Positions 5,972 to 7,590 of a stretch of 7,590 nt of DNA are shown here, one piece after another. Each line of letters begins with the position of its first letter. Positions within the stretch are counted from its first letter, which is position 1. A model generated the notes under the pieces. It was given only the letters and a program-made list of their open reading frames with translations, did not search any database and had not been told where the DNA came from. Both the position numbers and the translations under genes were made by a program. The stretch comes from Mycobacteriaceae bacterium (GTDB lineage Bacteria; Actinomycetota; Actinomycetes; Mycobacteriales; Mycobacteriaceae), in the NCBI GenBank assembly GCA_013362555.1, contig JABFVX010000546.1, positions 1-7,590 on the forward strand, given 5' to 3'.

Positions 5972-6633
5972 TCGAGGACCTGTTGCCCGCGCAGGCCGCC
6001 ACGGCCGAATTGTTCCACGACCCGGACGATCTGAAGCCACACCCGGCCGAGGAGCCGCTGATCGCCCGGGCGGTGGACAAGCGTCGCAAGGACTTTGTCG
6101 GGGCGCGCCACTGCGCCCGGCTGGCACTGGCGCAGCTCGGGGAGCCGCCGGTCGCCATTCTCAAAGGTGAACGCGGAGCGCCGATCTGGCCGAAAGGCAT
6201 TGTCGGCAGCCTCACGCACTGCGCGGGCTACCGCGGTGCGGCACTGGCGCACGCGCTGATGCTGCGTTCCATCGGAATCGACGCAGAGCCGCACGGCCCG
6301 CTGCCCGACGGCGTGCTCGACTCGGTGAGCCTGCCGGCCGAACGAGACTGGCTCGCAACGACTCCCGCGGAGATCCACGCCGACCGGCTGCTGTTCTGCG
6401 CGAAGGAAGCCACCTACAAGGCGTGGTTTCCGCTGACCGGACGGTGGCTCGGATTCGAGGACGCGCACATCACGTTCGCGGTGGACCGCGACGGGTCCGA
6501 TTGGGTGGGCACGTTCCACAGCCGGCTGCTGGTGCCGGGCGACACCGACCACGGCGCTCCGCTGAGCTCGTTCGACGGGCGCTGGCTGGTGCGCGACGGG
6601 CTGGTGCTGACGGCCATCGCGGTGACGGAGTGA
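5968..6633 (+). CDS. pptT: 4'-phosphopantetheinyl transferase, PptT-type
   Basis: This Sfp-type transferase moves 4'-phosphopantetheine from coenzyme A to a serine of acyl or peptidyl carrier proteins. In mycobacteria that activates the polyketide and nonribosomal peptide synthases for cell-wall lipids and siderophores. The 221-aa product is close to the size of M. tuberculosis PptT and very similar as I recall it, including RRKDFVGARHCARLAL (39-54) and GSLTHCAGYRGA (80-91). It also has GIDAEPH with Mg2+ ligands D105 and E107, and KEATYKAWFPLTGRWLGFED (146-165) with the catalytic Glu and Lys. All key residues are present. It overlaps pptH at ATGA and truB at GTGA, giving an unbroken three-gene translational unit. 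The symbol pptT follows the mycobacterial name. Confidence 0.96.
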   Translation: MIEDLLPAQAATAELFHDPDDLKPHPAEEPLIARAVDKRRKDFVGARHCARLALAQLGEPPVAILKGERGAPIWPKGIVGSLTHCAGYRGAALAHALMLRSIGIDAEPHGPLPDGVLDSVSLPAERDWLATTPAEIHADRLLFCAKEATYKAWFPLTGRWLGFEDAHITFAVDRDGSDWVGTFHSRLLVPGDTDHGAPLSSFDGRWLVRDGLVLTAIAVTE

Positions 6634-7565
6634 GCGGCGACAGTCCCCGCCGCGGCGGGGGAGGCTCTGTTCGCCTCGATCCCATCGACGCCGCGGGGCT
6701 GCTCGTCGTCGACAAAGATGCGGGCATGACCAGCCACGATGTGGTTTCGCGCTGCCGCAGGCTGTTGGGCACCCGCAAAATCGGGCACGCAGGCACCCTC
6801 GACCCGATGGCTACCGGGGTGCTGGTGCTCGGCGTGGAGCGGGCCACCAAAATGCTCGGATTACTGAGCCTGACCACCAAGTCCTACGACGCCACCATTC
6901 GGCTGGGTCGCACCACCACCACCGACGACGCCGAAGGCGAGGTGCTGTCGACGGCGTCGGCCGCCCACGTCGCCGATGAGGCGGTCGCCGCGGGCGTCGC
7001 CGCGCTGACCGGCGACATCCAGCAGGTCCCGGCCACCGTGAGTGCGATCAAGGTGGACGGAAAGCGGGCCTATGCCCGGCACCGCGCAGGCGAAGAGGTG
7101 CGGCTGGCCGCGCGGCCGGTGACCGTGAGCCGGTTCGATGTGCTGGCCCGCCGCGACGAGGGCGAGCTCGTCGACCTCGACGTCACGGTGGAATGCAGCT
7201 CCGGCACCTACATTCGGGCGCTGGCGCGCGACCTCGGCGCGGATCTCGGCGTCGGCGGACACCTCACCGCGTTGCGGCGCACCCGCGTCGGCCCCTTCAC
7301 CCTCGCGCACGCCCGCACCCTGCCCGACCTGGCCGACGACCCGGCCGTCAGCCTGGACCTGGACGCCGCCGCCGCGGTCGCGTTCGCGTCCCGCGTCGTC
7401 GACGACACCGAGGCGGAGACGCTGCGCAACGGCCGCTGGCTCGAGCCCGCGGGCATGCCGGATACCTACGCCGCGGTGACCGCAACCGGCCAGGTCATCG
7501 CCCTGCTCCAGGAGTCCGGCCGCCGCGCCGCCCCCGTGTTCGTCGTCCGCCCGAAGGGCCTGTGA
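6630..7565 (+). CDS. truB: tRNA pseudouridine(55) synthase TruB
   Basis: TruB isomerises U55 in the T-loop of elongator tRNAs to pseudouridine and also acts as a tRNA folding chaperone. With the GTG at 6630 the protein is 311 aa, typical of the bacterial enzyme. The catalytic motif GHAGTLDPMATG spans 52-63 with the nucleophile Asp58. KSYDATIRLG (84-93) carries the active-site Tyr86, and KVDGKRAYA (141-149) and SGTYIRALARDLG (191-203) are the other family signatures. A C-terminal PUA-like region of about 60 residues follows, ending in VRPKGL. The GTG overlaps the pptT stop (GTGA), and no other plausible in-frame start lies before the conserved GLLVVDK. The first 15 residues (Pro/Arg/Gly-rich) are poorly conserved linker. 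The pptT-truB linkage is as in M. tuberculosis (Rv2794c-Rv2793c). Confidence 0.97.
   Translation: MSGDSPRRGGGGSVRLDPIDAAGLLVVDKDAGMTSHDVVSRCRRLLGTRKIGHAGTLDPMATGVLVLGVERATKMLGLLSLTTKSYDATIRLGRTTTTDDAEGEVLSTASAAHVADEAVAAGVAALTGDIQQVPATVSAIKVDGKRAYARHRAGEEVRLAARPVTVSRFDVLARRDEGELVDLDVTVECSSGTYIRALARDLGADLGVGGHLTALRRTRVGPFTLAHARTLPDLADDPAVSLDLDAAAAVAFASRVVDDTEAETLRNGRWLEPAGMPDTYAAVTATGQVIALLQESGRRAAPVFVVRPKGL
6645..6660. other. 16-bp GC palindrome in the first codons of truB
   Basis: ccccgccgcggcgggg at 6645-6660 is a perfect palindrome that can form a stem of about 6 bp with a 4-nt loop. It begins 11 nt after the pptT stop and lies in truB codons 6-11. It might act as weak attenuation between pptT and truB or simply reflect CG-rich Pro-Arg-Gly codons. 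I see nothing that decides between the two. Confidence 0.4.
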
Positions 7566-7590
7566 CTCTCACACCCGAAGCGTGCGTGTA

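Noticed and set aside
4886..6127. Long - strand frame upstream of rbfA
   Set aside because: It is antisense to pptH and the start of pptT, has low-complexity Arg/Pro/His-rich composition and resembles no family. It is open because of high GC.
7566..7590. Start of a further gene after truB
   Set aside because: Only 25 bases are available, with no start codon context, stem or motif that can be assigned.

Overview
The window is high-GC chromosomal DNA from an actinobacterium of the Mycobacteriales, most likely Nocardia or a close relative. The evidence is the base composition, the GTG/TTG start codons, and a gene set matching the M. tuberculosis infB-rbfA-nrnA-dinF and pptH-pptT-truB neighbourhoods. 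I cannot confirm the genus from sequence alone. All six complete genes and the one partial gene are recognisable, and I see no tRNA, rRNA, CRISPR array or transposase.

Layout: the 3' two thirds of infB (translation initiation factor IF-2) runs off the left edge on the + strand. A spacer of about 165 bp follows, holding a 174-bp inverted-repeat element with internal direct repeats. Next come a DinF-type MATE transporter (+), then nrnA and rbfA on the - strand (overlapping, with rbfA first in transcription order). A 156-bp divergent intergenic region follows, and then a tightly overlapping + strand set: pptH (phosphopantetheinyl hydrolase-type metallophosphoesterase), pptT (4'-phosphopantetheinyl transferase) and truB (tRNA pseudouridine-55 synthase). 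Only 25 bases lie beyond truB.

Functionally the window combines translation and RNA maintenance (IF-2, RbfA, NrnA, TruB) with control of carrier-protein activation. PptT attaches phosphopantetheine to acyl and peptidyl carrier proteins of mycolate, lipid and siderophore synthesis, and PptH is the counteracting hydrolase.

The most notable feature is structural. In M. tuberculosis rbfA, nrnA and dinF follow infB in that order on one strand. Here dinF directly follows infB, and the rbfA-nrnA pair is flipped to the opposite strand. Each of the three new junctions (infB/dinF, dinF/nrnA, rbfA/pptH) carries a copy of the same palindromic repeat family, whose right arms share the 15-mer cgtcacgggtcgttc. 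I saw no copy elsewhere in the window. Repeat arms also encode both ends of the MATE protein. This fits repeat-mediated local inversions that separated rbfA-nrnA from the infB operon, but that history is an inference needing comparison with related genomes.
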